A stretch of DNA of 64,000 bases from Paraburkholderia sp. BCC1886 (GTDB taxonomy: Bacteria; Pseudomonadota; Gammaproteobacteria; Burkholderiales; Burkholderiaceae): NCBI RefSeq assembly GCF_900996245.1, contig NZ_CAAJGK010000033.1, forward strand, positions 1 to 64,000, in the 5' to 3' direction. Each line of letters begins with the position of its first letter. The first letter of the stretch is position 1. The position numbers and the translations under genes are program-made. Under the pieces are notes generated by a model. It was not told the DNA's origin. It searched no databases and saw nothing but the letters and a program-made list of their open reading frames with translations. Positions 50,044-60,300 of the stretch are shown here, piece after piece.

Positions 50044-50445
50044 ATGCTGAAACCCGGTATCACCGAGACACTCGCCATGCGGGTGCTCGACACGCACCTT
50101 GCTTCCACCTTTGCGGAAGCCGACGGCGAAGGCTATCCCGACCTGCTGTCCACGCCCGCGATGCTCGGGCTGATGGAACGCGCCTGCGCAAAAGCCATGC
50201 GTTCCGCGCTCGTCGCGGGCCACCTCTCGGTCGGTGTGAAGACGGAGATCGCTCACCTGCAGCCGACTTCGCCAGGCGTCACCGTCGAAGCGCGAGCGAC
50301 GCTGCAATCGATTGAAGGCGCGCTGTACTGGTTCGATGTCGTGGCGAGCGATCCAGCAGGATCGATCGGCACCGCACGGCATGCGAGAGCCATCGTGAAC
50401 CGCGAGCAGATCGAACAGCGCGCCGCACAACGACGCGCGGTGTAG
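50044..50445 (+). CDS. FlK-like hotdog thioesterase
   Basis: A 133-residue hotdog-fold protein. STPAMLGLMERACAKAM supplies the Thr and Glu, and a downstream His in EIAHLQPTSPG completes a Thr/Glu/His triad pattern like that of fluoroacetyl-CoA thioesterase FlK. It would hydrolyse an acyl-CoA. It is the first gene of the plus-strand operon with a CoA ligase, an enoyl-CoA hydratase and a dehalogenase-type HAD. A detoxifying or editing role is inferred. Confidence 0.82.
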   Translation: MLKPGITETLAMRVLDTHLASTFAEADGEGYPDLLSTPAMLGLMERACAKAMRSALVAGHLSVGVKTEIAHLQPTSPGVTVEARATLQSIEGALYWFDVVASDPAGSIGTARHARAIVNREQIEQRAAQRRAV

Positions 50446-50483
50446 CGCTTCATCTTCAACCGATTTCCCCTAAAGGCCAGTGC

Positions 50484-51830
50484 ATGAATTTTGATTCGAC
50501 GCGTCCTTCCCCGGCGGTCTATTTCGACGAGGAATTCGAAACGCTGCCACTCCCCAAGGTACGGCGCGTGCAGGACGAATTGTGGTCGACGCAATGGGAC
50601 TATGTCCGTTCGATGTCCGCGTTCTACCGCACGAAGCTGTCGCACTGGATCGATCGCGAAATCACGCTCGATTCGCTGGTCGATTTGCCGTTCACCGAAA
50701 AAGACGAGCTACGCATCAGTCAGGAAAACGACTCGCCGTTCGGCGACTACGCGGCCTGCGGCGAAGCGTCGGTGGCGCGGCTGCATCGCACCTCGGGCAC
50801 GACCGGCCGTCCGCTGATTCTGGCGAACAGCCGGCGCGACGCGCAGTGGGTCGCACAGGCCGGTGCGCGTTCGATGTGGGCAGCCGGCTTGCGTCCCACC
50901 GATCGGGTCGTGCATTGCCTGAACTACTGCATGTGGACCGGCGGCTTCACCGACCACACGATTCTCGAAGCGACCGGCGCAACCGTGATTCCGTTCGGTG
51001 TCGGCAATACGCGGCTCCTGATCGACTCGATCCTGAACCTCGGCATCAACGCGATTTCCTGCACGCCTTCCTATCCCGGTCTGATCGAACAGGTGTTGCG
51101 GGAACTGGACGGTGTCGGTCCGCGCGATCTCAAGCTCGACCTCGGGCTCTTCGGTGGCGAAGCGGGCCTCGACAATCCCGATCTGCGTTCGGCGATGGAA
51201 GACAAATGGGGCTTCAAGGTCCGCAACGCGAACTTCGGTCTGTCCGAAGTGCTCAGCATTCTGGGCGGACAGACGGACTGGACTAATGACCTGCTGTTCC
51301 ACGCCAGCGACGTCGTGTTCGCCGAGATCATCGACCCCGCGACGCTCGAACGCCAGCCGCTCGTCACCGGCGCAGTCGGCGAACTCGTTTGCACCCATCT
51401 TCGCAAGGAGTGCCAGCCGCTGATCCGCTATCGCACGCGTGACGTCATTACCGTGACCGCGACCGAGGCCGGTCCGGATGGCCGCACCGCGTGGCGATTT
51501 CGCGTGACGGGCCGCACCGACGACATGTTCAACGTGCGCGGCATCAACGTGTTTCCGAGCGCGGTTCGCGTGGCGGTCGAATCGTTGCCGCAATTCAGCT
51601 CGGGCATGTTCAGGATCGTCCTCAAAGGCGACGGTCCGTACGACCGGATCGTGATGCGCGTCGAGGCTGCGAATGGTTTGCCCGAATCGGCCTGGCAAGA
51701 CGCCGTGAATGCGATCGAAGCGGCCGTGCGCGCGAGAGTGGGATCGACCGCCACGGTCACGATGGTGCCGTTCGAACATTTCCCCCGCACCGAAGGCAAA
51801 ACCCGCTGGATCGACAAGGAGCCTGCATGA
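50484..51830 (+). CDS. PaaK-like AMP-forming aryl/acyl-CoA ligase
   Basis: A 448-residue adenylate-forming ligase similar to phenylacetate-CoA ligase. The ATP loop is LHRTSGTTGRPLIL. LFGGEAGLDNP and NANFGLSEVLS form the AMP site, and LIRYRTRDVITVT with RVTGRTDDMFNVRGINVFPS marks the hinge and C-terminal domain. It activates an aromatic or other carboxylate as CoA thioester. Its stop overlaps the hydratase start (ATGA, 51827-51830). Confidence 0.9.
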   Translation: MNFDSTRPSPAVYFDEEFETLPLPKVRRVQDELWSTQWDYVRSMSAFYRTKLSHWIDREITLDSLVDLPFTEKDELRISQENDSPFGDYAACGEASVARLHRTSGTTGRPLILANSRRDAQWVAQAGARSMWAAGLRPTDRVVHCLNYCMWTGGFTDHTILEATGATVIPFGVGNTRLLIDSILNLGINAISCTPSYPGLIEQVLRELDGVGPRDLKLDLGLFGGEAGLDNPDLRSAMEDKWGFKVRNANFGLSEVLSILGGQTDWTNDLLFHASDVVFAEIIDPATLERQPLVTGAVGELVCTHLRKECQPLIRYRTRDVITVTATEAGPDGRTAWRFRVTGRTDDMFNVRGINVFPSAVRVAVESLPQFSSGMFRIVLKGDGPYDRIVMRVEAANGLPESAWQDAVNAIEAAVRARVGSTATVTMVPFEHFPRTEGKTRWIDKEPA

Positions 51831-52591
51831 GCTACGCAACGGTGGTGAATCAGGGCGCGGTCAGTGTCGTCACGTTGAAGCGTCCAGAACGGCTCAACGC
51901 GATCAGCGGCGAGTTGCTCGAAGACCTGCATCGCACGCTGGAACAGGCGAACCACGACACCTCGACCAGCGTGATCGTGTTCACCGGCGAAGGCCGGGCC
52001 TTCTGCGCCGGCGACGACCTCAAGGAGTTCGACCGTCAAAGCGAAAGCGACGCGAGCATTCGCGAGCATATCGAGCGGATTCAGCGCATAACGCGCGACC
52101 TGATGTTCAACGACAAGCCCGTCATCGGCGCGATTCACGGCTTTGCAGTGGGCGGCGGCTTCGAGTGGCTGATGAACTGCGATCTCGTCGTCGCGGCGGA
52201 CGACCTGGTGTGCTTTTTTCCGGAAATGGAGTGGGGCCAGTTCGTGACGGGCGGCGTGACGCACCTGTTGCCCAACGTGGTCGGGTATCAACGCGCGATG
52301 GAACTGTGGCTGCTCGGCGAGCGGCAATCCGCGACGCAACTGCTCGCGTGCGGCATCGTCAACCGTGTCGTGCCTCACGCCCGGATGCTCGACACGGCGC
52401 TCGATCTCGCGCAACGGGTGGCCAGCCGGTCGAACCTCTCCGTGTCGATGCTCAAGCGCCTCGTCAATCAGCAGATGTCGAGCGTGCTGGCAGACAGTCT
52501 CGACCTCGAAACGCGCGCTGCGATCACCGCGTTCAAAAGTCCCGACGCGGCGCTGCGCGTGCGCGGATTCACCACGAGAAAATCATCATGA
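51827..52591 (+). CDS. enoyl-CoA hydratase/isomerase family protein
   Basis: A 254-residue crotonase-fold enzyme. The oxyanion segments are GEGRAFCAGDDLKEFD (AG-D) and IGAIHGFAVGGGFEWLMNCD. The first acid position is Glu in GGGFEW and a further acidic residue lies in FFPEMEWGQF. It would hydrate, isomerise or hydrolyse the CoA thioester made by the ligase. It is coupled at both ends by ATGA overlaps (51827 and 52588). Confidence 0.9.
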   Translation: MSYATVVNQGAVSVVTLKRPERLNAISGELLEDLHRTLEQANHDTSTSVIVFTGEGRAFCAGDDLKEFDRQSESDASIREHIERIQRITRDLMFNDKPVIGAIHGFAVGGGFEWLMNCDLVVAADDLVCFFPEMEWGQFVTGGVTHLLPNVVGYQRAMELWLLGERQSATQLLACGIVNRVVPHARMLDTALDLAQRVASRSNLSVSMLKRLVNQQMSSVLADSLDLETRAAITAFKSPDAALRVRGFTTRKSS

Positions 52592-53304
52592 ACATTCAGG
52601 CTTTGACGTTCGACTATTTCGGCACGCTGGTCGATGTCGACCAGGGCGGGACACGTGGTATGGAAGCCGTCCTCGCGCAACTGGGGATCGACACCGGCCA
52701 GAAGGCGGACAGCCTCTACCTCGACTGGGACATCCGCTGTGTGCGCCTGTATCGGGGTGGGGCATACCGGCGCTACCGCAGCGTCGCGCAGGATGCCCTG
52801 CAAGCCTGCATCGACGCACTGGCGCCGGGCGCGATGAACGTGCGAAACGCGGGCGATGCGGCCGATCTTTTCCTGACCCACCTGGTTGAATCGTCGCCGG
52901 CGCATCCCGACGCGATCGACTTTCTGGAGTGGGCGAGCGCGCGCTATCCGCTCATGCCCATCACCAACATGGATAGCGATCTCTGGCAGCGCAGTCAGCT
53001 GACCCGCTATTTCGAACACGTTACGACCGCCGAGATGGCCAAAGCCTACAAGCCGTCGCAGACGATTTTCGCGCTCGCGCTCGACCGCCTGGGCTTGCCC
53101 GCTTCGGACGTCCTGCATTGCTCGCTGGCGAGCTGGGCCGACATCGACGGTGCGAAGCCGCTGGGGATGCCCGTCGCGTGGATCAACCGCGGCAACGACA
53201 CGCTCGGCACCTGGCAGCCGCGCCCGGACTTTACCTTTACCAACCTGTCGCCCGTGCGGGACACCCTTCAATCGCTGACTATCCACCTCGCGGAATCGAA
53301 ATGA
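52588..53304 (+). CDS. HAD-superfamily hydrolase, haloacid dehalogenase type II-like
   Basis: A 238-residue HAD protein. Motif I is LTFDYFGTLVDVDQGG (nucleophile Asp and second Asp after GTL), motif II is PITNMDS, the Lys motif is AKAYKPSQTIFALALD, and the last acid motif is ASWADIDGAKPLGMPVAW. The N-terminus and the WINRGN end resemble L-2-haloacid dehalogenases. Substrate not certain; a phosphatase is possible. Coupled to the hydratase and to the binding protein. Confidence 0.86.
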   Translation: MNIQALTFDYFGTLVDVDQGGTRGMEAVLAQLGIDTGQKADSLYLDWDIRCVRLYRGGAYRRYRSVAQDALQACIDALAPGAMNVRNAGDAADLFLTHLVESSPAHPDAIDFLEWASARYPLMPITNMDSDLWQRSQLTRYFEHVTTAEMAKAYKPSQTIFALALDRLGLPASDVLHCSLASWADIDGAKPLGMPVAWINRGNDTLGTWQPRPDFTFTNLSPVRDTLQSLTIHLAESK

Positions 53305-54440
53305 AAAGTGCTCTCTCGCTGATTGCAACCGTAGCGCTATCCGGCCTCGGCGTTGCATGGACCGCGCCCAGCGTCGCCGATACGGTCGTCAAGATCGGCC
53401 ATGCCGGGCCGTTGACCGGCAGTCAGGCGCAAAGCGGCAAGGACGACGAGCGCGGTGTCCAACTCGCGATCAACGAACTGAACGCGCGCAAGATGGTCAT
53501 CGACGGCCAGCCGGTGACGTTCCAGCTGATCTCCGCCGACGACCAGGCCGATCCGAAAGTCGGCGTGAACGTTGCGCAGCAACTGATCGACGCCGGAGTC
53601 GTGGCGGTTATCGGACACTACAACTCGGGCGTCAGCATTCCTGCCGCACGCGTCTACAACGACGCGCACGTCGTGATGATTACCGGCGCATCGTCGAACC
53701 CGGCTTTGACCGCGCTCGGTTTTCCGTATGTCTTCCGCCTCGCGACCAACGATAACGAAATGGGTGTGAGGATGGCCGACTATGCAGCGAAGACGCTGAA
53801 GGTAAAACGGGTTGCGGTGGTGGACGATCGCACCGCCTATGGCTCGGGCGTTGCCGATGTGTTCATCAAACAGGCAACCAAAGACGGCTTGACGGTCGTG
53901 GCGCGCGAGTACGGCACGGATAAAAGCACCGATTTCAAGGGCATCCTGACTCACGTAAAAGCGGCCAATCCGCAAGTCGTCTTTTACGGTGGCTACTACG
54001 CTCAGGCCGCCTTTCTCGCGCGCCAGATGAACGACCTGGGCATGAAGGCGGCGCTGGTGGGCGGTGACGGCATCTGTTCGCCCGAGTTCGCCACGCTCTC
54101 GAACAATGCGCTCGATGGCAGGATGTTTTGTGCGCAGGGCGGCGAGCCGCTCGACAGTCTGCCGGCAGGGAAGGCTTTCCGCGAAAAATTCAGGAGCACC
54201 TTCAACGCGGAAGTCGACACCTATTCCCCCGCGTTTTATGCCGCGACGCTGCTGGTCGCGGACGCGATGCAGAAAGCCAATTCGACCTCGGCGCCGGTCT
54301 TTTCGAAAGTGATGAGCGACGCGAGTTTCAGCAGCATGCTGGGTCCGGTCAAGTTCGATCCGCAAGGCGATTGGGTGCATGCGCCCGTGACCGTCTATCG
54401 TCTGACCAGAAGCAAGCTCGAACCGCTGGCGGCGCAATAA
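53301..54440 (+). CDS. branched-chain-type ABC substrate-binding protein
   Basis: A 379-residue LivJ-like periplasmic binding protein. The signal peptide covers about residues 1-26 (LSGLGVAWTAPSVAD), then VVKIGHAGPLTGSQAQSGKD, AVIGHYNSGVSIPAARVYND and RVAVVDDRTAYGSGVADVF. Such proteins bind leucine, amides or aromatic acids. ATG 53301 overlaps the HAD stop. Permease and ATPase genes are not adjacent. The ligand may be the acid activated by the ligase, or a signal for the adjacent activator. Confidence 0.9.
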   Translation: MKSALSLIATVALSGLGVAWTAPSVADTVVKIGHAGPLTGSQAQSGKDDERGVQLAINELNARKMVIDGQPVTFQLISADDQADPKVGVNVAQQLIDAGVVAVIGHYNSGVSIPAARVYNDAHVVMITGASSNPALTALGFPYVFRLATNDNEMGVRMADYAAKTLKVKRVAVVDDRTAYGSGVADVFIKQATKDGLTVVAREYGTDKSTDFKGILTHVKAANPQVVFYGGYYAQAAFLARQMNDLGMKAALVGGDGICSPEFATLSNNALDGRMFCAQGGEPLDSLPAGKAFREKFRSTFNAEVDTYSPAFYAATLLVADAMQKANSTSAPVFSKVMSDASFSSMLGPVKFDPQGDWVHAPVTVYRLTRSKLEPLAAQ

Positions 54441-54489
54441 GCGGGGTCGTCAACCGCGACGGTCTTTTTTGCACCGGGTAGTCTTGGCA

Positions 54490-56256
54490 ATGGGCAACGA
54501 CATCGCGAGACCGAACGTGAAAATGGACAGTGGTGAACCGGGTGCGGAGATGACGGCGCTGCTGGCCGCGCTGACGGACCCGGCGTGGCAACAGGCGTGC
54601 AGTCGCCAGGCGTCGCGCCCGGGAATCCGCGTGCGCGTGGTGGGAACCGACGGCGCGGCGCTGGACGGTGGAGCGCCGCTAGCCGCGTCGGCTCGTGGCA
54701 TGATCAACCAGCTTGGCAATGACGACACGTTGGTCGCCACTACCTCCGGCGCCGCAGCAACGACGCTCACGTGCGGCTCACAGCGGATCGTACTGCTGGT
54801 GAGTTCGGACAATGTGCTCGCAGCAGGCACGCTCGCGATGACCTGCAGCCTCTTGCAAACGGTGCTCGAGGTGATCGTTCAGCGGCATCTCGAACTTGCG
54901 TTGCATCAGTGTCTGATCGAAGAACAGAAGGCGATCATCGATCATATCGGCGACGGACTGATGGTTCTGTCGCACGGTGGCATCGTGCGTCACGCGAACA
55001 CGGTTGCCGGGCGCATTCTCGGTATCGATCCGGTCGAGGCAATCGGGCAACCGCTGGGAAAGTTGATCGACTTCGCACCGATTATCGGGCCGATCTTTTC
55101 GACCGGCGTGGGATATGTCGATCGTGAATTGATCATCGACTCGCCAGCCCGTCATCTTCACTTATTGGACACCGCCATTCCCGTGACCAATGCCAGCGGA
55201 CGGGTCGTGTCGGTCGTCAACACGTTTCGCGAGTTCAAACGCATGCGCAAGATCGTCGGCAAATATGCGGGCAATCACGCGCGCTACACGTTCGACAGTA
55301 TCGTCGGCCATAGCACGGGCCTGCTCGATGCGATTGCAGCCGCCCGCAAGGCGGCGCGCGGCTCGGCCAATATCCTGTTGAGTGGAGAGAGTGGGGTCGG
55401 CAAGGAGCTGTTCGCGCAGGCGATTCATAACGCGAGCGAGCGGCACGCGCATCCGTTTATCGCAATCAACTGCGCGGCGCTGCCGCGCGATCTGATCGAA
55501 GGCGAACTGTTCGGTCATGCACCAGGTAGTTTCACTGGCGCGACTCGCGACGGCCGGCCGGGAAAATTCGAATCCGCGGATGGCGGGACGGTGTTTCTCG
55601 ACGAGATATCAGAGTTGCCGTTCGATGTTCAGGCCAAATTACTGCGCGTGCTCCAGGAGCGCGAGGTCACGCGGCTGGGCGACACGCGCGGCATTCAGAT
55701 CGACGTGCGGATCGTGTGTGCGAGCAACCGGGACCTTCAGGAGATGGTTCGCGCGAAGTCGTTCCGCGAAGATCTGTTCTATCGCTGCAACGTGATCGAC
55801 ATTGCCATTCCCCCGTTGCGGCAACGTCCGGACGATATCCCCGTGCTGGCAGGTTTCTTCGTTGCCAAATACGCGGCGCTGCTCGACAAGGCGATCTACG
55901 GCATGACGCCGCGCGCCATCAGGCAGATGTCCTCGTATGGCTGGCCGGGCAATGTGCGGGAGCTCGAAAACTTCGTCGAGAGAATGGTCAATCTGAGCGA
56001 GGATGGACAGATCGACGATGTGAGCTCGCTGTTTCGCGATGCGTCGACTTCGGAGAGGGCGGCTCACGGCACGCATCAGAAGGACGCCGCACCGGTTCTA
56101 TCGTTGGGAGAAGCTGAGCGGCGGGCGATCGAAACCGCACTCAATGTATGCAACTTCAACATGACTCGTTGCGCGACGATGCTGGCGGTGTCGAAGCCTG
56201 CGCTATATGCGAAGCTCAAGCGGCATGGGATTCGCTTGCAGAGGGGGGTGATTTGA
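54490..56256 (+). CDS. sigma-54-dependent transcriptional activator
   Basis: About 588 residues. The N-terminus has a sensory domain and a PAS-like segment (IIDHIGDGLMVLSHGGIVRHAN, LGIDPVEAIGQPLGKLI). The AAA+ core has Walker A GESGVGKE near residue 299, the sigma-54 contact loop GSFTGA near 347 (usual GAFTGA), and Walker B GTVFLDEISELP. A Fis-type HTH ends the chain. It lies directly after the catabolic operon and probably activates it from a sigma-54 promoter. ATG 54490 is favoured; TTG 54469 is an alternative. Confidence 0.92.
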   Translation: MGNDIARPNVKMDSGEPGAEMTALLAALTDPAWQQACSRQASRPGIRVRVVGTDGAALDGGAPLAASARGMINQLGNDDTLVATTSGAAATTLTCGSQRIVLLVSSDNVLAAGTLAMTCSLLQTVLEVIVQRHLELALHQCLIEEQKAIIDHIGDGLMVLSHGGIVRHANTVAGRILGIDPVEAIGQPLGKLIDFAPIIGPIFSTGVGYVDRELIIDSPARHLHLLDTAIPVTNASGRVVSVVNTFREFKRMRKIVGKYAGNHARYTFDSIVGHSTGLLDAIAAARKAARGSANILLSGESGVGKELFAQAIHNASERHAHPFIAINCAALPRDLIEGELFGHAPGSFTGATRDGRPGKFESADGGTVFLDEISELPFDVQAKLLRVLQEREVTRLGDTRGIQIDVRIVCASNRDLQEMVRAKSFREDLFYRCNVIDIAIPPLRQRPDDIPVLAGFFVAKYAALLDKAIYGMTPRAIRQMSSYGWPGNVRELENFVERMVNLSEDGQIDDVSSLFRDASTSERAAHGTHQKDAAPVLSLGEAERRAIETALNVCNFNMTRCATMLAVSKPALYAKLKRHGIRLQRGVI

Positions 56257-56299
56257 GTGAGGGCTTGATAGAGCTGCCTGCGCCGCGCCACGCGTCAAC

Positions 56300-57079
56300 T
56301 CAATCGCCGGCCATGATTCCCGCTGCAAAGCGCGACGGCGTCGTCCCGGTCGCCGAGCGAAAGCCGGCCACGAATGCTGAAGGCGCGGCGTAGCCCAGCG
56401 TCGCGGCGACCTGCTTGACAGACAAGCCCGCCAGAATCAGCGCGGTGGTCTGCAGCACCAGTAGTTGCCTGCGCCATTCACGAAAACCTTGCCCGACCTC
56501 CGTGCGAAAGATCCGGTTCAACGTGCGCTCGCTCGCGCCCAGTTCTTCGCCCCAGTCCCTGAGCGTGCGGACGTCAGCCGGTTGATTGACCAGCCTGAAC
56601 GCGATCGGCCGGGCGCGCCGGTCTTGCGGAAGCCGCACACCTTCGATCAGCAAACGCACTGCATCCACAAGCGGCCCGTCTTGCAAGGGCGACGGGAGCG
56701 CGCTCGCGCCCGCGTCGTTGCCGCTGCCATCGCCGACGCCCAAAGGCGCGCGACCGATCATTGCATGAGCGCGGGAAGCATCGTCGGGGACGCATAGCGT
56801 CTTTAGCGAAGAGTCGGTGATCGATGTCACGGTGTGCAGGCAGGCAGCGGGAATATATGCTGCAAAGCGCTGCGGCACGACGAGGCATCGTTCCTGAACG
56901 AAGACCGTGATTGCACCTTCCACCGGCTGCAGCCATTGCGCAAAGCCATGCGCATGCCAGCCGATCACCGTGCCATCCTCGAGCCTCTCGTCGAGCAGGA
57001 TGCGCGGATCCTGCTCGCTCGGATTGACATCCCGCGAGGCGGATTCGATCACCTTCGGTTTGCGCCAGTCCGTGTGCAT
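56300..57079 (-). CDS. AraC-family transcriptional regulator
   Basis: A 259-residue regulator. The N-terminal cupin-like half contains GWHAHGFAQWLQPVEGAITVF with PQRFAAYIPAACLHTV. The C-terminal double HTH has LRDWGEELGASERTLNRIFR and VKQVAATLGYAAPSAFVAGF, with GTTPSRF as the classic end. It is divergent from the molybdoenzyme fusion gene across 301 bases that include a 16-bp palindrome, so that gene is the likely target. Confidence 0.9.
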   Translation of the reverse strand: MHTDWRKPKVIESASRDVNPSEQDPRILLDERLEDGTVIGWHAHGFAQWLQPVEGAITVFVQERCLVVPQRFAAYIPAACLHTVTSITDSSLKTLCVPDDASRAHAMIGRAPLGVGDGSGNDAGASALPSPLQDGPLVDAVRLLIEGVRLPQDRRARPIAFRLVNQPADVRTLRDWGEELGASERTLNRIFRTEVGQGFREWRRQLLVLQTTALILAGLSVKQVAATLGYAAPSAFVAGFRSATGTTPSRFAAGIMAGD

Positions 57080-57380
57080 TATTCAACCTTGCGAAAGATC
57101 GCCCGACCTTTCGTGTCAGTGCTGTTCAAACGAGCCGAGTATAGATGAGCCGGAATTGCCCGGTGGCGACACGCTGTCCTGTGCATTCGATAGTTGGCGG
57201 GTTCTCGACATTCGCAACGGTTGCCGCCCGATGAGCGTGCTCACAGAATAGCGGACAGGCCTGTCCGGACAGAAGCCTGCGCTCGCCCGGATCATCCGGA
57301 GTTGCCACGAATCCGCCACCGGATTTTGCCAGCGGAATTCGCCAACTGAGCGCGCCACCGTATGTTCATCAGGAGTTTCG
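57080..57380. other. 301-bp divergent region between AraC and molybdoenzyme genes
   Basis: No gene is supported. The main feature is the 16-bp palindrome at 57252-57267, followed closely by another GGACAG-like half. The molybdoenzyme ribosome site is CATCAGGAGTTTCG before ATG 57381. Confidence 0.6.
57252..57267. promoter_or_regulatory. 16-bp perfect palindrome, candidate operator
   Basis: CGGACAGGCCTGTCCG is a perfect palindrome about 114 bases before the molybdoenzyme start; a third GGACAG begins at once after it (57266-57271). AraC proteins usually bind direct repeats, so this may serve another factor or an AraC dimer with two head-to-head halves. The symmetry is certain; the binder is inferred. 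Confidence 0.6.
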
Positions 57381-60300
57381 ATGTCAGTCACACGCACGCC
57401 TGGATTCTGCGCGCTTTGCAAGTCCCGCTGCGGATCGGTGATGGTTACGGAAAACGGAAGATTCATCGCGCAGGAACCCAATCCCGATCATCCCACGGGT
57501 GCTGCATTGTGCGTAAAGGGACGCGCGGCACCAGAGATCGTGTACCGGCCGGAGCGCCAGTTGTATCCGCTGATGCGCACGCGACCCAAAGGCGACCCCG
57601 ACCCGGGCTGGGTGCGCATCGGCTGGGACGAGGCGCTCGATCGCACTGCCGAAGCGATGAGCCGGATCAGAACGGAGTCGGGCGCGGAAGCCGTCGCCTT
57701 CAGCTGGACCACGCCAAGCGGCACGCCGATCTCGGACAACATCCATTGGATCGAGCGCTTCACGCATGGCTTCGGCACGCCGAACACCGCGTACGGCGTC
57801 GAGGTGTGCAACTGGCACAAGGACTTTGCGCACGCCTACACCTTCGGACGCTCGGTGGCCTCGCCGGACTTCGAGAATACGGGATGCGTAGTGCTGTGGG
57901 GACACAACCCGAGTGCGACCTGGCTCGATCACGCCACCGCAACCGGCTCGGCCGTCCAGCGCGGCGCGAAGCTCATCGTGGTCGACCCGCGTCGCGCCGG
58001 GTTTGCATCGCGTGCAGACCAATGGCTGCGTGTGCGGCCCGGGTCGGACGGCGCGCTGGCTCTCGGTCTTGCGCGCGAGATGATTTCGCGCGGCTGGTTC
58101 GACGAAGCCTTCATGACGAAGTGGAGCAACGGGCCACTGCTGGTGCGCACCGACACGATGCGCTTTCTGCGCGCCGACGAGCTCGAAGCACCCCTATCTA
58201 GCGGTGCAGAGGGCGAGAGGCTCGTCGCTCGCGCGGCCGACGGGACCATGATCGGCTATCGGCTTGCCGACAAAAGTTATTCCCAAGACCTGGCGCCGGT
58301 GCTCAGGCAGGTCGTAAACGTCCCGCTGCGTGCGGGCGGCACGGTAACGTGCAAAAGCGCTTTCGAGTTATACCGGGAGCTTTGCGAGGCTTACACGCCC
58401 GAGCGGGTCGCAGAACTCTGCTGGATTCGGCCGGAACAGATCAGCGCGTCAGCCCGCCTGCTCTATGAAGCACGTCCTGTTTGCTACTACGTTTGGACCG
58501 GCACCGGTCAGCATACCAACGCGACGCAGACCGACCGTGCCATTGCCACGCTCATGGCGCTCACGGGCAGCTTCGATGCGCCGGGTGGCAACGTAGAGTT
58601 TACCAAGCCGGGTGCGAACGGGGTGTCTGGCGCATCGCTACTAAGCGAGGCGCAGCGCGCCAAGTGCATCGAACTGGCGCATTCATCAGTGGGACCGGGC
58701 CGTAATGCATGGGTGAGCTCAGACTCGCTGTATCGGGCAATACTCGATGGCTCGCCATATCAGATTCGCGGCATGCTCGGCTTTGGCCGTAATTTTCTGG
58801 TCACGCATGGCAACGCTGGACGCGGCACGGAAGCCTTCAAAAAGCTGGAGTTCTACGCGCACGCCGACGTCGTGATGTCGCCAACCGCGACCATGGCGGA
58901 TATTTTTCTGCCGGTCAACACGCCTTGGGAGCGGGACGCGCTGCGCATCGGATTCGAGGGGAGCCAGCGAGCCGAAAGCCGCGTGCAATTCCGCCAGGCC
59001 GCCATCGAAAGCCGTGGTGAAGCGCGCCCGGATGCCGACATCGTGTTCGATCTCGCAAGGCGGCTGGGCATGAGCGATCTGTTCTGGAATGGAGATATCG
59101 AAGCGGGCATGAATTACATGCTCGAGCCGCTGGGTTTGAATGTCGAAGCATTGCGCGGCACGCCGAACGGTATCGACCTGGGCCTCGCCGTGCGCTATCA
59201 CAAGTATCGCGAGACGGGCTTCAAGACGCACACGGGAAAGATCGAAGTGTTCTCCGAAGTGCTGCGCGACGCAGGAGAGGCACCGTTGCCCGAATTCGTC
59301 GAGCCGGCCATGTCGCCCATGCGGCCCGGCAACGATGACTTTCCGCTGGTGCTTACCTCGGCGAAGGTCGTGCAGTTCTGCCATAGCCAACATCGGGATA
59401 TTCCTTCGCTGCGCAAACGCTCGCCCGAGCCGGAAGTCCGGCTCCATCCCGACACGGCCAGCGAGCGTGGCATCGAAGATAATGCGCTGGTCGAGTTGCG
59501 CACGCATCTGGGCGCCGTGCGCATGCGCGCGAAGCTGGAGGCGTCGCTCGATCCGCGCGTGGTCTGGGCGCAATACGGATGGTGGTCCGGTGACAGCACC
59601 CTCGGCATGCCGGCAGACAACCCGTTCGCCGACAGCGGTGCCAATGTGAATCGTCTGATTTCGGATGAAGCGACCGATCCCATCAGCGGCTCGGTCGGGC
59701 ACCGGTCGTATTTGTGCGAGGTGACGCCGGTCGTCATCGGTAACCCGCACGCGTGGACGGGCTGGCGCGACTTCGTCATCGAGGCGAGTACGCTGGCCGC
59801 CGAGGGCATCATGTCGTTCGTGCTGCATCCCGCAGATGGCAGGCCGCTCGCGCCGTTTCTCGGCGGCCAGCACGTCAATGTCCGTGCCACGCGTCCCGAT
59901 GGGCGCCGTGAGGTGCGCTGCTATTCGCTGTCGGGAGCAGATAACGGCAGGTCGTATCGCATCTCCGTCAAGCTAACACGCGACGCCGGTGGCAACCCGG
60001 GACGTATGTCCGCGCTGCTGCATGGTTTCATTGTGGGTGGACGTGTCGAGTTGCAGGCGCCCAGGGGCGCATTCCATCTGCCGGTCGTGAGCGGCGCGCC
60101 CGACCTTGCGCGGCCTGTCGTGCTGGTCGCGGGCGGTATCGGCATTACGCCGCTTATCGCAATGCTTCATCAATTGCATGCGCAGCGCAGCGAGACGCCG
60201 GTGCGGCTCGTCTACGGCATACGCTCTGGCAAAGACCATGCTTTCCGCGACGAAATCGCCGTGCTGCGTGAAGCGATGCCTCATCTGGAGGTCGTTACTT

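Noticed and set aside
54441-54470. Rho-independent terminator after the binding-protein gene
   Set aside because: There is a run of six T, but only a 4-bp stem (GTCG/CGAC) precedes it, too weak to call.
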